Counted from the stretch's first letter, positions 17,021 to 25,749 are shown. The stretch: 42,013 nt of DNA from Victivallaceae bacterium (GCA_021647315.1 JAKIUY010000027.1:1-42013), one strand, 5' to 3'. The notes: generated by a model not told the origin, from the letters alone. A program made the numbers and translations.

Positions 17021-17968
17021 ATGAAAAAATTATTTGTGCTGTTGGTTGTGGTTGGTTGGTGCGGAATTGTTCTGGCGGCGGAGAAATCTACTATTGCGGT
17101 TTTGCCGTTTAAGGTTTCTAGCGGTATTGAGGTGGAGATTAAAGGGCAGGGGGGCAATAATCTGCGTTTGACGCGCTCGATTATTCTGCGTGAATTCTCG
17201 AATCAGCTTAATGTATTTCTGGCCAAATCGCGTAAATTCACGGTAATGGATCGTGAAAATATCAGTAAAGTGATGAATGAGAATAAGCTGACTGAATCAG
17301 ACTGGGCGAAACCGGGGCAGGAACAGAAAGTGGGTAAATTGCTGGTGGCTGATTATTTGGTTAACGGCACTATCAACCGGCTTGATTTTCAGGTTATCCG
17401 GCAGAATATTCAGATTACCGGCGAAATTAAACCGCGGATTGTGGCGACATTCAAAGTACAGTTTTCGGTTACTGAAGTTGCGACCGGCAAAATGGTCTTT
17501 GCCGATCAGGTTATCGAAAAATTGAAAAGCGTTGATGTACGGCGTGAAATACCGATTTCAGAACGTAAAGACTGGATTCTGGCCGATTACAAAGATCTGC
17601 TGTTCGAGAAAACCGCAACTAAAGTGGGTAATGCGATACTGGGTGGAATATTCCCGGTTAAAATTGCCTCGATCAGCGGTGACAGTGTGGTGCTCAATCG
17701 CGGTGCCGGCGCTGGAATAATTGTTGGTCAACAGTATCGGGTCTATAAACTCGGTGCCAGTGTTATTGACCCGGATACTAAAGAGGTGCTTGGAAGCTCT
17801 GAAGAGGTGGCGGGAGTTATTGTGATAACTGCAACTGAACCGCGTTTCAGCAAAGCAAGAATAGTCAGTAAAAAAATGGAATTACAGAATGGCTGGATAT
17901 GTCGTCCGTTGACTCAAAAAGTGAAGAATGCAGCACCAGCATATCCTAAAGCAACACCGGGATGGTAA
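17021..17968 (+). CDS. CsgG-domain secreted protein
   Basis: A 315-residue protein with a signal peptide (KKLFVLLVVVGWCGIVLAA) but no lipobox. The core matches the CsgG family: TIAVLPFKV, a central MDRENISKVMNENKLTESDW, and VGKLLVADYLVNGTI. The C-terminal part (FPVKIASISGDSVVLNRGAG to ARIVSK) resembles the C-terminal domain of FlgT. CsgG relatives form or decorate outer-membrane assemblies; LpoB, encoded three genes on, has a CsgG-like fold too. GGAG is 7-8 bases before the ATG. The lack of a lipidation Cys means it is probably periplasmic and not a true curli pore. Confidence 0.8.
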   Translation: MKKLFVLLVVVGWCGIVLAAEKSTIAVLPFKVSSGIEVEIKGQGGNNLRLTRSIILREFSNQLNVFLAKSRKFTVMDRENISKVMNENKLTESDWAKPGQEQKVGKLLVADYLVNGTINRLDFQVIRQNIQITGEIKPRIVATFKVQFSVTEVATGKMVFADQVIEKLKSVDVRREIPISERKDWILADYKDLLFEKTATKVGNAILGGIFPVKIASISGDSVVLNRGAGAGIIVGQQYRVYKLGASVIDPDTKEVLGSSEEVAGVIVITATEPRFSKARIVSKKMELQNGWICRPLTQKVKNAAPAYPKATPGW

Positions 17969-17974
17969 GTTGTT

Positions 17975-18002
17975 AATTACGAATTACGGATTATGGATTA
18001 TG
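17975..18002. repeat. Heptad repeat array (AATTACG x2, GATTATG x2)
   Basis: Four consecutive 7-base units start 7 bases after the stop codon: AATTACG, AATTACG, GATTATG, GATTATG. It belongs with the other 7-bp-period arrays of the window. Confidence 0.7.
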
Positions 18003-18071
18003 GTTTTTTAACCACGCTGTAAGTTTGAGAAAAAAAGATGTAGCTTGAGAGTCCATCCCGCTTGAGAAAAA

Positions 18072-18129
18072 ACACAGGCGAGACGCCTATGCTACTTTTG
18101 ACACAGGCGAGACGTCTATGCTACTTTGG
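18072..18129 (-). repeat. Tandem pair of a 29-bp palindromic element
   Basis: ACACAGGCGAGACGCCTATG at 18072 and ACACAGGCGAGACGTCTATG at 18101, each followed by CTACTTT, form a tandem pair with a 29-base period. On the minus strand the core is GTAGCATAGGCGTCTCGCCT, which can fold as AGGCG / CGCCT. The same core occurs at 35051-35073 in the other orientation. Confidence 0.75.
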
Positions 18130-18146
18130 GATTTATAATATCAATA

Positions 18147-19784
18147 ATGATTTTGTTAAAAAATAAAATAGTTAACTTACAGATTAAATCTGTAAGTTTA
18201 TATGCAGGTTTGGCTTTGCTGCTTTTGGGCAGTGGATGTTCGTCGATAATTGATGCGCATAAACAGAAAAAGCCCTATATGGCACTCTATTACGGTGGAG
18301 AACTTAATGAGGCGGCTAAAGACCTGGTAGAGAAAAGTGATGGTCGGCGTGATACCGGTGATGAATTGGCTTGGCGGCTTGACGAGGGAACTGCGTTGTT
18401 TACCGCTGGGGATTATAAAAAAAGCCTGGAGGCATTCCGCAGGTCTGAAGAACTGATTGCCGATTTTGATCAGCGGGCTGTGGTCAATGCTCGCGAGGCA
18501 GGGGCTAATGTCGGTATGGCGGTGACTAATCTTAATGCTTTGCCTTATCGTGGTTTTTGTGTTGATCGGATCATGCTGAACGCCTATAAGGCGTTAGATT
18601 ATTTTGCTGAGCATGACACTTCCGGTGCTTTGGTTGAACTGCGCCGGATGCGTGATACCCAGAAAACGATATCCAGAACATTTCAGGAGCAAATTGCGGA
18701 GGAACAGCGCACTATAGAGGCAGCTAATCAGGAGAATCGTAAGACCAGCAGTTCTATTGGCGGCGGGGATACCTCAATGTCATTCGATGCCCTGTTGAAA
18801 AACAGTGAAATAAAAAGTGCCTACGACGACTCTAAATTAAAATCCAATAAACGTTATGGTAATTTCATTAATCCATTTGCCACCTATTTTTCGGCAATCG
18901 GCTATTTGATTGAGAATAATTACGGTGAAGCGCTGGTTGATTTTCGTAACCTTTATAAAATGGATAAGGCAAATTCACTGTTTCAACGGGATTTTGTGAC
19001 TGCGGCTCGGATGATCGGTGGTAGATTGCCCCCGGAACTGGAAAAAATGGCGCCATTTGATTACCCATTACATGCAAAAGTAGTTTTTGTGCTGTTTTTC
19101 AATGGTCGCGGACCGGCTTTAAAGCAAGTTAAATTTCAGATTGTGTTGCCATTTGTCGGCTATGCCGGATTCGCGTTTCCACGCTATGAATACTACCCGG
19201 TTGCGTTCAGCGGCATTGAATTGCGTTATTCAGCAAACAAAGTGATGAAACAGCTTAGAACGATTACGATTGCCGATTTTGATGCAATTATGTCACAAGA
19301 GTATCATCAGCGCCTGCCGACGATGATTACCCGGCTGGTTATTTCCGGGCTGACCAAAGAGCTTGCCAGTGCAGTAGCTGTTTATGCTGCATACTCCGGT
19401 GGTGGGGTTGGTGGTATGCTTGGCGCGATGGCGGTAACTGGAGTTTATAAATATCTTTTTAATACTGCCGATACCCGTTGTTGGGAAACCCTGCCCAAAG
19501 AGGTTCAAGTGGTTCATTTTCCCCGTCCTGAGAATGGTAAGATATCTTTCACTATGTTAAGTGAGGTTGTGAAAAACGATACCGGACAAGGTAACGATAA
19601 AAAAGCTGTTGCAAATAAAAAACCGTCTGGAACCGGCAAAAACAGTGCTGATAACAGAAAAAATGGTTCTAAATTTCAGAAAAAACGTGAAATCGTTTTG
19701 CAAAAAGATAGTGATATAACTATTATCTATATAAGAGCCTTGTCAGAACAGACGGTTATTTACAAGGTGTTTGAGGTGAAGTGA
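18147..19784 (+). CDS. TPR-containing outer-membrane lipoprotein (COG3014-like)
   Basis: A 545-residue lipoprotein. The start at ATG 18147 gives a normal signal peptide ending in LALLLLGSGC with the lipid-accepting Cys at 31; an upstream TTG at 18126 lies inside a repeat. TPR-like helices follow (AWRLDEGTALFTAGDYKKSL, EAFRRSEEL). Further on are a glycine-rich hydrophobic block (YAAYSGGGVGGMLGAMAVTG) and a Lys/Asn-rich linker. Large lipoproteins of this type are found beside CsgG-like and LpoB genes. It is expected at the periplasmic face of the outer membrane, possibly in the same envelope machinery. Exact role unknown. Confidence 0.72.
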   Translation: MILLKNKIVNLQIKSVSLYAGLALLLLGSGCSSIIDAHKQKKPYMALYYGGELNEAAKDLVEKSDGRRDTGDELAWRLDEGTALFTAGDYKKSLEAFRRSEELIADFDQRAVVNAREAGANVGMAVTNLNALPYRGFCVDRIMLNAYKALDYFAEHDTSGALVELRRMRDTQKTISRTFQEQIAEEQRTIEAANQENRKTSSSIGGGDTSMSFDALLKNSEIKSAYDDSKLKSNKRYGNFINPFATYFSAIGYLIENNYGEALVDFRNLYKMDKANSLFQRDFVTAARMIGGRLPPELEKMAPFDYPLHAKVVFVLFFNGRGPALKQVKFQIVLPFVGYAGFAFPRYEYYPVAFSGIELRYSANKVMKQLRTITIADFDAIMSQEYHQRLPTMITRLVISGLTKELASAVAVYAAYSGGGVGGMLGAMAVTGVYKYLFNTADTRCWETLPKEVQVVHFPRPENGKISFTMLSEVVKNDTGQGNDKKAVANKKPSGTGKNSADNRKNGSKFQKKREIVLQKDSDITIIYIRALSEQTVIYKVFEVK

Positions 19785-19832
19785 GGACTTGGGACTTGGG
19801 AGAAATGTGGGAGCCGATCTCCGAGCGGCGAA
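19785..19832. repeat. Heptad pair and REP-like hairpin element after the lipoprotein gene
   Basis: GGACTTG occurs twice in phase at 19785-19798, starting at the base after the stop codon. Directly behind, 19807-19832 reads GTGGGAGC then CGATCTCCGAG then CGGCGAA, which shares its ends with an element at 37583-37607. Confidence 0.6.
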
Positions 19833-19966
19833 CAGTGTATTTGAAAACGGGAATGTTGGCTTAGTAAATATGGAAAATATTTATGGTGTTGAGTAACCCG
19901 TTGAGGTTGAATAATAAAAGGATGTTTTGCAATTGGACTTTTTATAAAACATAAGGAGATGGTAAA

Positions 19967-20425
19967 ATGAAAAAAATGATGTTGACAGGTGTTGCGATTG
20001 TAGGATTACTGTTTGTTGGTTGTCAGGATACGGTAAATACTGTAGGTAATCGGGAAAGCAGTATGCAACGGGAGAAGGTCGATACATCCCGTGTTTCGAC
20101 CGATAGTTTTATTAATCGAAGATTGAAGATCGAACGGGTCGATAAAAAAATCAAGCCTGACGGTCTGATGCTCGTGCAGGTGACGGCAAAAAATGTTCGT
20201 ACCGGATTTTTTTCCGAGATTGGCAGTTGGTTTATGGGCGATAATCCCTATAAAATCACCTATCGTTTTTCATGGCTTGACAAAGATGGTATGGAGGTTA
20301 ATACCGCAGCAAGTACCTGGATTCCGATGACGGTTATTCCTGGTGATACTGTAAGGCTTCAGGCGGTGTCACCGAATAGTCGCTGCCGTGATTTTATTTT
20401 GAGCCTACGCGAAGATAGTGAGTGA
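19967..20425 (+). CDS. ycfL: YcfL-family (DUF1425) lipoprotein
   Basis: A 152-residue lipoprotein: signal peptide KKMMLTGVAIVGLLFVGC with the lipidated Cys in a good lipobox. The mature part has the DUF1425 pattern: a first strand with INRRLKIERV, LMLVQVTAKNVR, a Tyr/Trp-rich middle (ITYRFSWLDKDGMEV) and a final VIPGDTVRLQAVSPN. In E. coli ycfL lies directly before lpoB, the same order as here. Function is unknown, though the linkage suggests a role near peptidoglycan synthesis. AAGGAG lies about 8 bases before the ATG. Confidence 0.82.
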   Translation: MKKMMLTGVAIVGLLFVGCQDTVNTVGNRESSMQREKVDTSRVSTDSFINRRLKIERVDKKIKPDGLMLVQVTAKNVRTGFFSEIGSWFMGDNPYKITYRFSWLDKDGMEVNTAASTWIPMTVIPGDTVRLQAVSPNSRCRDFILSLREDSE

Positions 20426-20428
20426 ATT

Positions 20429-20449
20429 AATTATGAATTATGAATTGTA
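20429..20449. repeat. Heptad array AATTATG x2 plus AATTGTA
   Basis: Three 7-base units in phase begin 3 bases after the ycfL stop. A second array starts 23 bases further on. Confidence 0.65.
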
Positions 20450-20472
20450 GAGACTGGGCTATGTGCCTATTC

Positions 20473-20556
20473 GTTAGAAGTTAGAAGTTAGAAGTTAGAA
20501 GTTAGAAGTTAGAAGTTAGAAGTTAGAAGTTAGAAGTTAGAAGTTAGAAGTTAGAA
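20473..20556. repeat. Perfect 12-copy tandem array of GTTAGAA
   Basis: Eighty-four bases of uninterrupted GTTAGAA, twelve perfect copies, between ycfL and lpoB. The perfect identity suggests recent slippage and a length that varies among relatives. The same heptamer in reverse complement (TTCTAAC) is found at 32694-32714 and 36567-36573. Confidence 0.97.
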
Positions 20557-20641
20557 TGAAAAATCGGTGAAAATATTGGGCTCATTAGTTCCATGGTCTC
20601 ATAACGATTAATCATTAAATATTAAACAAACGAGGTGTATT

Positions 20642-21259
20642 ATGAATAAAAAAATGATTTTATTGGCTGGTGGTATGGTTGGAGCTGCAGTTTTCTTTGG
20701 TGGATGTGGCACTGATCCACATCGCATTGATACGAGTGGTAATCGCGGTTTGACTACGGTGGATGATATTAACTTCAAAGATTGGCAGATGACGGCGAGT
20801 AAAGCGATTAATTCGTTATTAGCTTCAGGGGTGTTGTCGCGTCAGGACGGACGCAAGACTATTCTGATGATCAGTACCGTTAAAAATTCTACAAGCCAGC
20901 ATATTAACACTAAAATTCTGACTGATAAAATGCGTCAGGCGGTGTTGCGTTCCGGTAAAGCTCTGACTACGACCGCAATTAGTGGTAGCGGAGCGGAAGA
21001 TAAGGCGACCAGGCAGGTTAGAAAATTGGAAGATGATGATATGTTCAACCAGGCTACAGTACAGAAAAGCGGTACAGCTATCGCGCCTGATATGAGTTTG
21101 GCCGGTGAAATTATTCAGCAGAAAACTACACTGGGTAGAAAATCTGAATCATATTTTTTCTTCCACTTGACACTGACCGACCTGAAGACTGGTTTGGCGG
21201 TTTGGGAAGATAACTTTGAAGTCGCTAAGCAGGCCAAAAAACCGGTCTTTGGCTGGTGA
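20642..21259 (+). CDS. lpoB: Penicillin-binding protein activator LpoB
   Basis: A 205-residue lipoprotein: signal peptide ending GAAVFFGGC with the lipidated Cys. The mature domain matches the LpoB family: DINFKDWQMTASKAINSLLA, RKTILMISTVKNSTSQHINT, KILTDKMRQAVLRSGK, and the C-terminal LTLTDLKTGLAVWEDNFEVA. LpoB is anchored in the outer membrane and reaches through the periplasm to stimulate the peptidoglycan synthase PBP1B in E. coli. GAGG lies about 8 bases before the ATG. It ends a cluster with CsgG-like, TPR lipoprotein and YcfL genes. Confidence 0.87.
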   Translation: MNKKMILLAGGMVGAAVFFGGCGTDPHRIDTSGNRGLTTVDDINFKDWQMTASKAINSLLASGVLSRQDGRKTILMISTVKNSTSQHINTKILTDKMRQAVLRSGKALTTTAISGSGAEDKATRQVRKLEDDDMFNQATVQKSGTAIAPDMSLAGEIIQQKTTLGRKSESYFFFHLTLTDLKTGLAVWEDNFEVAKQAKKPVFGW

Positions 21260-21271
21260 AATTAAGCATTA

Positions 21272-21312
21272 AGGACTCACAAAAAAACAGGTTGGATTTT
21301 TGAGTGAATCCT
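21272..21312 (+). terminator. Possible terminator hairpin after lpoB
   Basis: AGGACTCAC followed by AAAAAAA, then a loop, then TTTTTGAGTGAATCCT: an imperfect inverted repeat with an A-rich / T-rich upper stem. It lies about 13 bases after the lpoB stop. It lacks a clean U tract after the stem, so confidence is limited. Confidence 0.4.
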
Positions 21313-21363
21313 AAAGCAAAATAATTAGTGGCAGAATCATTTTTAAATTAGTAATTATAAAAA

Positions 21364-23037
21364 ATGTCATTTCAAAAAGTTCTTTTTCTTGAAATAAATT
21401 CATCCTATTCACATTCAATGTTGTCATACAGGATGATTCGGTCCTATTGTGAACAGCAGGTGCCGGACTGGCAATGGTTACATACCGAAGCGACGGTAAA
21501 AAACAGGGTCGATGATATCACAGGAAAGATTGTTGAACAGTTACCTGATGTCGTGATGGCGACGGCCTATATTTTTAATCTTACGGTATTGCTTAAGGTC
21601 TGTACTTTGATTAAAGCACAATTGCCCGGCGTTGTAATTGTGCTCGGTGGTCCAACTTTTCTGGGCGACAATCAAGTTTTTCTTAATGATAACCGACAAA
21701 TCTCTGGGGTGATGCGTGGCGATGAAAGTTCAGCCCCGCGATTACTGGAGTCTTTGCCTGATGATATTGAAAATATCCCCGGGTTTTGCTGGATTGATGA
21801 CAATGGTCTTTACCGCGATAATGGTCTTGCTGAATTCAGCGGTGAACTTGACCTGCTGCCTTCACCTTTTCAAACTGGTCTGATTGCTGTTGATAAACCG
21901 TTCTGTCAGCTTGAAACTTCGCGCGGCTGTAATGGGAAATGTCAATTCTGTACCAGTTCAGAGTCTAATGGGGTTAAATGTTTTTCCCTTGAACGATGCC
22001 GGGCTGATTTGCTGGCGATTCGTGCCAGCGGGATCAATGAGGTCAGGTTGATTGACCGGACTTTTAATGATCGACCGGAACGCGCCATTGCTTTGTTGGA
22101 TATGTTTCGCGAAAAGTTTGCTGGAATGAAATTTCATTTGGAGATAAATCCGGCAAAATTAAATATTGAAATACTCGAATGTTTAAAACAGGCGCCAATT
22201 GACCAACTGCATATTGAAATAGGGGTACAGTCTTTAAATTCACAGGTGTTGCTGCGGATAAAACGTCCGGCTTCAGTTCCGGCGACACTGGCGGGATTGG
22301 AAGAGCTATTGCGAATCGAACGTTTTGAACTGCATGCAGATCTTATCGCCGGTCTTCCCGAACAGCATATTGATGATGTTGTTGCTGATGTTGAACAACT
22401 TATGGTTATTGGACCGCATGAGATTCAGCTGGAAAATCTTAAATTACTGCCCGGGACAACTTTGCGCCGAGAATTACCCGTTGGGTACAGATTCAATCCT
22501 CAACCATTGTGGGAGGTGACGGAAACTCCGACGATGACGGTTGCCGATCTTGATTATGCCACGCAGATTTCTTATGTTATCGATTCATGGTATAATGCAC
22601 CGCAACTTCATAAATGCTGGCGGTTTGCATTTAATTTAACCCCAAATATGTTGGTGGAGTTCTGTAAGTTTGTTGCCGATGAAATTACTCTGCAACGGGG
22701 TAAATTTCCACTCGAAAAACGTTTTATCTTGCTTGAAAAGTTTTGTCATGGCAAATCAACCCAGGCGGCTGAGTTATGTCGGTTTGCGATGATTGCCAAC
22801 GGGTTTGTGCATCCCGATTATAAAACCATCAAAGCTGTTGAATATGACGCTGAACATTACCGGACGCTATGGGCGTTGCCGGAGAAGCATCGGGTTAGAC
22901 GTTATATAACGATGAGCTGTTCATTTAACGCTGGAGATTTTTTTGTTGGCAATGATTGTGAGATTATTGATAATCAGCATAAGTATATTTTTAGCTTGTT
23001 CTATGGCCGGAACGTTTGCGAGATATTACAAAAATGA
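21364..23037 (+). CDS. B12-binding domain radical SAM protein (DUF4080-type)
   Basis: A 557-residue protein. Residues 1-160 form a cobalamin-binding-like domain (SSYSHSMLSYRM, VIVLGGPTF). The radical SAM cluster motif is ETSRGCNGKCQFC with cysteines at 189, 193 and 196, which would bind a 4Fe-4S cluster and S-adenosylmethionine. Strands typical of the TIM-barrel follow (IEIGVQSLN, ADLIAGLPEQ, IQLENLKLLPGT). The C-terminal ~180 residues fit DUF4080. Such enzymes use radical chemistry, often methylation, but the substrate is not known. The gene stands alone with no clear ribosome binding site, which is unusual for its surroundings. Confidence 0.85.
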   Translation: MSFQKVLFLEINSSYSHSMLSYRMIRSYCEQQVPDWQWLHTEATVKNRVDDITGKIVEQLPDVVMATAYIFNLTVLLKVCTLIKAQLPGVVIVLGGPTFLGDNQVFLNDNRQISGVMRGDESSAPRLLESLPDDIENIPGFCWIDDNGLYRDNGLAEFSGELDLLPSPFQTGLIAVDKPFCQLETSRGCNGKCQFCTSSESNGVKCFSLERCRADLLAIRASGINEVRLIDRTFNDRPERAIALLDMFREKFAGMKFHLEINPAKLNIEILECLKQAPIDQLHIEIGVQSLNSQVLLRIKRPASVPATLAGLEELLRIERFELHADLIAGLPEQHIDDVVADVEQLMVIGPHEIQLENLKLLPGTTLRRELPVGYRFNPQPLWEVTETPTMTVADLDYATQISYVIDSWYNAPQLHKCWRFAFNLTPNMLVEFCKFVADEITLQRGKFPLEKRFILLEKFCHGKSTQAAELCRFAMIANGFVHPDYKTIKAVEYDAEHYRTLWALPEKHRVRRYITMSCSFNAGDFFVGNDCEIIDNQHKYIFSLFYGRNVCEILQK

Positions 23038-23374
23038 TATTTAAATGGGTTTCTTGTTGATTTTCTACAAAATTGTCTTATGTTTTGTTTTGAAGTATTG
23101 AAAAAGTAGATGAACTGGAAGCATCTACAGACGTTCGTCTGGCTTATACTGCTTCAAACTCCGCTCCTGCGTCACTACGGAAGCAGGAAAAGTAACTTAT
23201 GTCGAAAGTTTTGTACATGTTAGGCACTAAGTGCTTATTGCAGATAAAGCCAGCGAAGCTGAAGTCAGAAGAATAAATGAAGTGCTGCTTGACAAACGCA
23301 ATGAACTGAAGCGGGTGAGCGACGGGTGTGGGAAAAAGTAATAAAGTGTAGGTTGGCCCCCCATCCCGCTAAAT
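23038..23374. other. Intergenic region with a dispersed repeat and a possible 36-aa frame
   Basis: Holds repeat copy A (23127-23190). Farther on, GTG 23231 to TAA 23339-23341 encodes a charged peptide, ADKASEAEVRRINEVLLDKR, that looks more like a protein end than random sequence. It has no good ribosome binding site and may be a gene remnant. Confidence 0.35.
23127..23190 (+). repeat. About 65-bp dispersed repeat, copy A
   Basis: Contains ACAGACGTTCGTCT, then GGCTTATACTGCTTCAAA, then CTACGGAAGCAGGAAA. Copy B lies inverted at 25054-25121, the two enclosing the sigma-54 activator gene. Confidence 0.8.
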
Positions 23375-23386
23375 TTGATTTATACC

Positions 23387-23405
23387 ATAGGTTGCACCTA
23401 TGGCT
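23387..23405. repeat. 8-bp inverted repeat in the leader of the activator gene
   Basis: CCATAGGT, TGC, ACCTATGG form a perfect 8-bp hairpin with a 3-base loop about 45 bases before the start of the regulator gene. If read as protein it would give a Cys/Tyr/Gly-rich peptide, which is why the upstream TTG start for the regulator was not chosen. A structured leader or repeat fragment is likely. Confidence 0.55.
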
Positions 23406-23446
23406 ATTCACGGAAAATCCCTTTGGGATTTGAAAATATTAGGAAA

Positions 23447-24988
23447 ATGGAGCAAATGAAACGTAAAAGAAATATTGAAATGGCGGTGCTTAATCAGATA
23501 AGCCATGTGATTGTTCATCAACGTGATGTTTCGTCACTGTTGAAAGAGGTGCTGGATATTCTTTATTGTGAAATGGGGCTGCCCCGTGGCACGGTAACAT
23601 TATTGCGGGATAATACGCTGTTTATTGAAGCATCGCATGGTCTGAGTAAGGCGGAGGAGGAACGTGGCAAATATGAAGTTGGAGAGGGGATTACCGGCAA
23701 AGTGGCGGCAACCGGCAAGCCGATAATTATTCCTGAAATAGTGGATGAACCCGGTTTTCTTGACCGTACCGGAACCAGAGCCCGGCAATGCGGGGTGGCT
23801 TTTATCTGTGTACCTATACTTTACAAAGAACAGGTAGTCGGCACGATGAGTATCGATCGAATTAAGAACGATTCAACGGATTTAGAACATGATCAAAGTT
23901 TGCTTGAAACAGTCGCAAATATTCTGGCTGATGCTGTTGCCGCAATTTTGCGTGAATATGAAGAACGACAGCGGTTGCTGGAAGAAAATCGCCGGCTTAA
24001 ACAAGAGCTCGACCGTGGCGTCCGTCCGCAGAATATTGTTGGAACATGTAGTGCGATGCGGTCAATTTACAGTATGATTGAACAGGTTGCGGACAGTCAG
24101 GCAACTGTGCTGATTCGTGGAGCTTCCGGTACCGGGAAAGAGTTGGTTGCACGGGCTATACATGCAAGCAGTCAGCGCCGTAAGCGTCAGTTTATTGCAG
24201 TTAATTGTGCCGCATTGCCGGAAAATCTGATTGAAAGTGAACTGTTCGGTCATGAAAAAGGTTCATTTACCGGGGCTATTGCCAGACGTACCGGCAGAGC
24301 GGAAAATGCCGATGGCGGGACGCTGTTTCTTGATGAAATTGGTGATTTGAGCCCGCAGGTCCAGGTGAAGCTGCTCCGTTTTCTTCAGGAAAAAACTTTT
24401 GAACGGGTTGGTAGCAATCAAACGATAAAAGTTGATGTCAGGATTTTGGCGGCAACCAGTCGTGATCTGGAAAAACTGATGCATGAAGGGGTATTCCGTG
24501 AGGATCTCTACTATCGGCTCAATGTTTTTCCGCTCCACATGCCGTCACTGCACGAACGGCGTCCGGACATTATGCTGCTGGCTGATCATTTTCTTGATAA
24601 ATACAATAAAGTTTATGGTAAAACAGTTAAACGGATCTCAACGCCGGCAATCAATATGATGATGGCCTACCATTGGCCCGGCAATGTCCGTGAACTTGAA
24701 AACTGTATTGAACGTGCAGTTTTGACGGCATCTGACGGGGTTGTTCACGGTTACAATCTGCCACCGTCACTCCAGACAGGGCAGGCAACTAACACCGCGA
24801 CAATTATTCAGGATAACAGTGCTGATCTGGTAACCATGGTAGCCTCTTTTGAACGCGAATTGATTGTTGACGCGCTTAAAATGAAACGGGGTAATGTTGC
24901 CTCCGCCGCTCGTCAGCTTGGCTCAACACCGCGGATTATCCATTACAAAATAGATCGACTTAATATTGATCCAGCAACGTATAAGTGA
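23447..24988 (+). CDS. GAF-domain sigma-54-dependent transcriptional activator (NifA-like)
   Basis: A 513-residue bacterial enhancer-binding protein. An N-terminal GAF sensor (about 15-165: [12 protein letters not shown] to ILADAVAAI) is followed by a coiled linker, an AAA+ domain with Walker A GASGTGKE at 225-232, the sigma-54 contact loop GSFTGA at 272-277, [16 protein letters not shown] as Walker B and [16 protein letters not shown], and a Fis-type helix-turn-helix ([20 protein letters not shown]). It would drive sigma-54 promoters in response to a small-molecule signal. ATG 23447 or 23456 is chosen over TTG 23375, whose extra codons come from a hairpin repeat. The signal and targets are not evident. 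Confidence 0.87.
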   Translation: MEQMKRKRNIEMAVLNQISHVIVHQRDVSSLLKEVLDILYCEMGLPRGTVTLLRDNTLFIEASHGLSKAEEERGKYEVGEGITGKVAATGKPIIIPEIVDEPGFLDRTGTRARQCGVAFICVPILYKEQVVGTMSIDRIKNDSTDLEHDQSLLETVANILADAVAAILREYEERQRLLEENRRLKQELDRGVRPQNIVGTCSAMRSIYSMIEQVADSQATVLIRGASGTGKELVARAIHASSQRRKRQFIAVNCAALPENLIESELFGHEKGSFTGAIARRTGRAENADGGTLFLDEIGDLSPQVQVKLLRFLQEKTFERVGSNQTIKVDVRILAATSRDLEKLMHEGVFREDLYYRLNVFPLHMPSLHERRPDIMLLADHFLDKYNKVYGKTVKRISTPAINMMMAYHWPGNVRELENCIERAVLTASDGVVHGYNLPPSLQTGQATNTATIIQDNSADLVTMVASFERELIVDALKMKRGNVASAARQLGSTPRIIHYKIDRLNIDPATYK

Positions 24989-24994
24989 TTGGGG

Positions 24995-25015
24995 CTGGAA
25001 ACTGGACACTGGGGT
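24995..25015. repeat. Heptad array CTGGAAA / CTGGACA / CTGGGGT
   Basis: Three 7-base CTGG-led units in phase, starting 6 bases after the activator stop. They resemble the CCCCAGT-type heptamers (reverse complement ACTGGGG) known as STRR sequences in cyanobacteria. Confidence 0.6.
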
Positions 25016-25053
25016 TTTGAATTTAGGGACTTGGTGTCTGCTATATACAGAAT

Positions 25054-25121
25054 TTTCTGCTTCCGTAGCGACGATAGTCGCGGATTTTGAAGCAGTATAA
25101 GCCAGCCAGGCGAATGTCTGT
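25054..25121 (-). repeat. About 65-bp dispersed repeat, copy B (inverted)
   Basis: The reverse complement reads ACAGACATTCGCCT, GGCTGGCTTATACTGCTTCA, then CTACGGAAGCAG, matching copy A at 23127-23190 apart from scattered changes and a 4-base insertion. It ends just before the ribosome binding site of the next gene. Confidence 0.8.
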
Positions 25122-25134
25122 TTAGGAGGTTGTT

Positions 25135-25749
25135 ATCAAATATCTTTGGATTACAATTTTTGTGCTGTTTTTAGTATGGTCAGGCATAAATCCTAAAGAC
25201 CAATTTACTTGGTTTTTAGAGGTTATTCCGGCTGTTGTCGGTGCGCTGGTATTGGCATTTACCTATAAATCTTTTAGATTAACCCCGCTTGTTTATATCT
25301 TGATTTTGATTCATTGTGTTATTTTGATGATTGGCGGTCATTATACTTATGCCGAAGTGCCGTTGTTTGACTATTTCAAGGAATTGTTCGGCTTTACCCG
25401 TAACAATTATGATAAAGTGGGTCACTTTGCTCAGGGATTCGTACCGGCATTAATACTAAGAGAAATTATTTTAAGAAAGCATCTCATCAATAGCAAGGGC
25501 TGGCAGGTATTTTTCATTGTCTCGTTTTGTGTGGCATTTAGTGCATTTTACGAAATGATTGAATGGTGGGTTGCTGTCGTAACGGGTGATAACGCAGAAT
25601 CTTTTCTGGGGACGCAGGGCTATTTATGGGATACGCAATCTGATATGGCGTTTGCATTAATCGGTGCGCTTACTGCTTTAACTGCTTTGAATAAACTGCA
25701 CGACCGGCAACTTGTTAAGTTTTTAACTGGAGATTGTACGCTAAATTAA
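25135..25749 (+). CDS. DUF2238 (YjdF-like) integral membrane protein
   Basis: A polytopic membrane protein with the DUF2238 pattern: WSGINPKDQFTWFLEVIPAV near the N-terminus, IGGHYTYAEVPLFDYFKE, then YDKVGHFAQGFVPALILREI, FYEMIEWWVAVVTG and FLGTQGYLWDTQSDMAFALI. About five to six helices. Family members usually begin with a short KYLW-type membrane segment, and here IKYLWITIFVLFLVWSG is encoded in frame from ATC at 25135, exactly 5 bases after AGGAGG. The first standard codon is GTG 25162 inside this helix. I therefore place the start at ATC, giving 204 residues. Function unknown. Confidence 0.8.
   Translation: MKYLWITIFVLFLVWSGINPKDQFTWFLEVIPAVVGALVLAFTYKSFRLTPLVYILILIHCVILMIGGHYTYAEVPLFDYFKELFGFTRNNYDKVGHFAQGFVPALILREIILRKHLINSKGWQVFFIVSFCVAFSAFYEMIEWWVAVVTGDNAESFLGTQGYLWDTQSDMAFALIGALTALTALNKLHDRQLVKFLTGDCTLN

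Noticed and set aside
20473..20556. Possible CRISPR array
   Set aside because: Units are 7 bases and directly abutting, with no spacers and no cas genes nearby.
23375..23446. Upstream TTG start for the sigma-54 activator adding 24 residues
   Set aside because: The added codons are derived from a hairpin repeat (CCATAGGT/ACCTATGG) and look unlike a GAF protein N-terminus.
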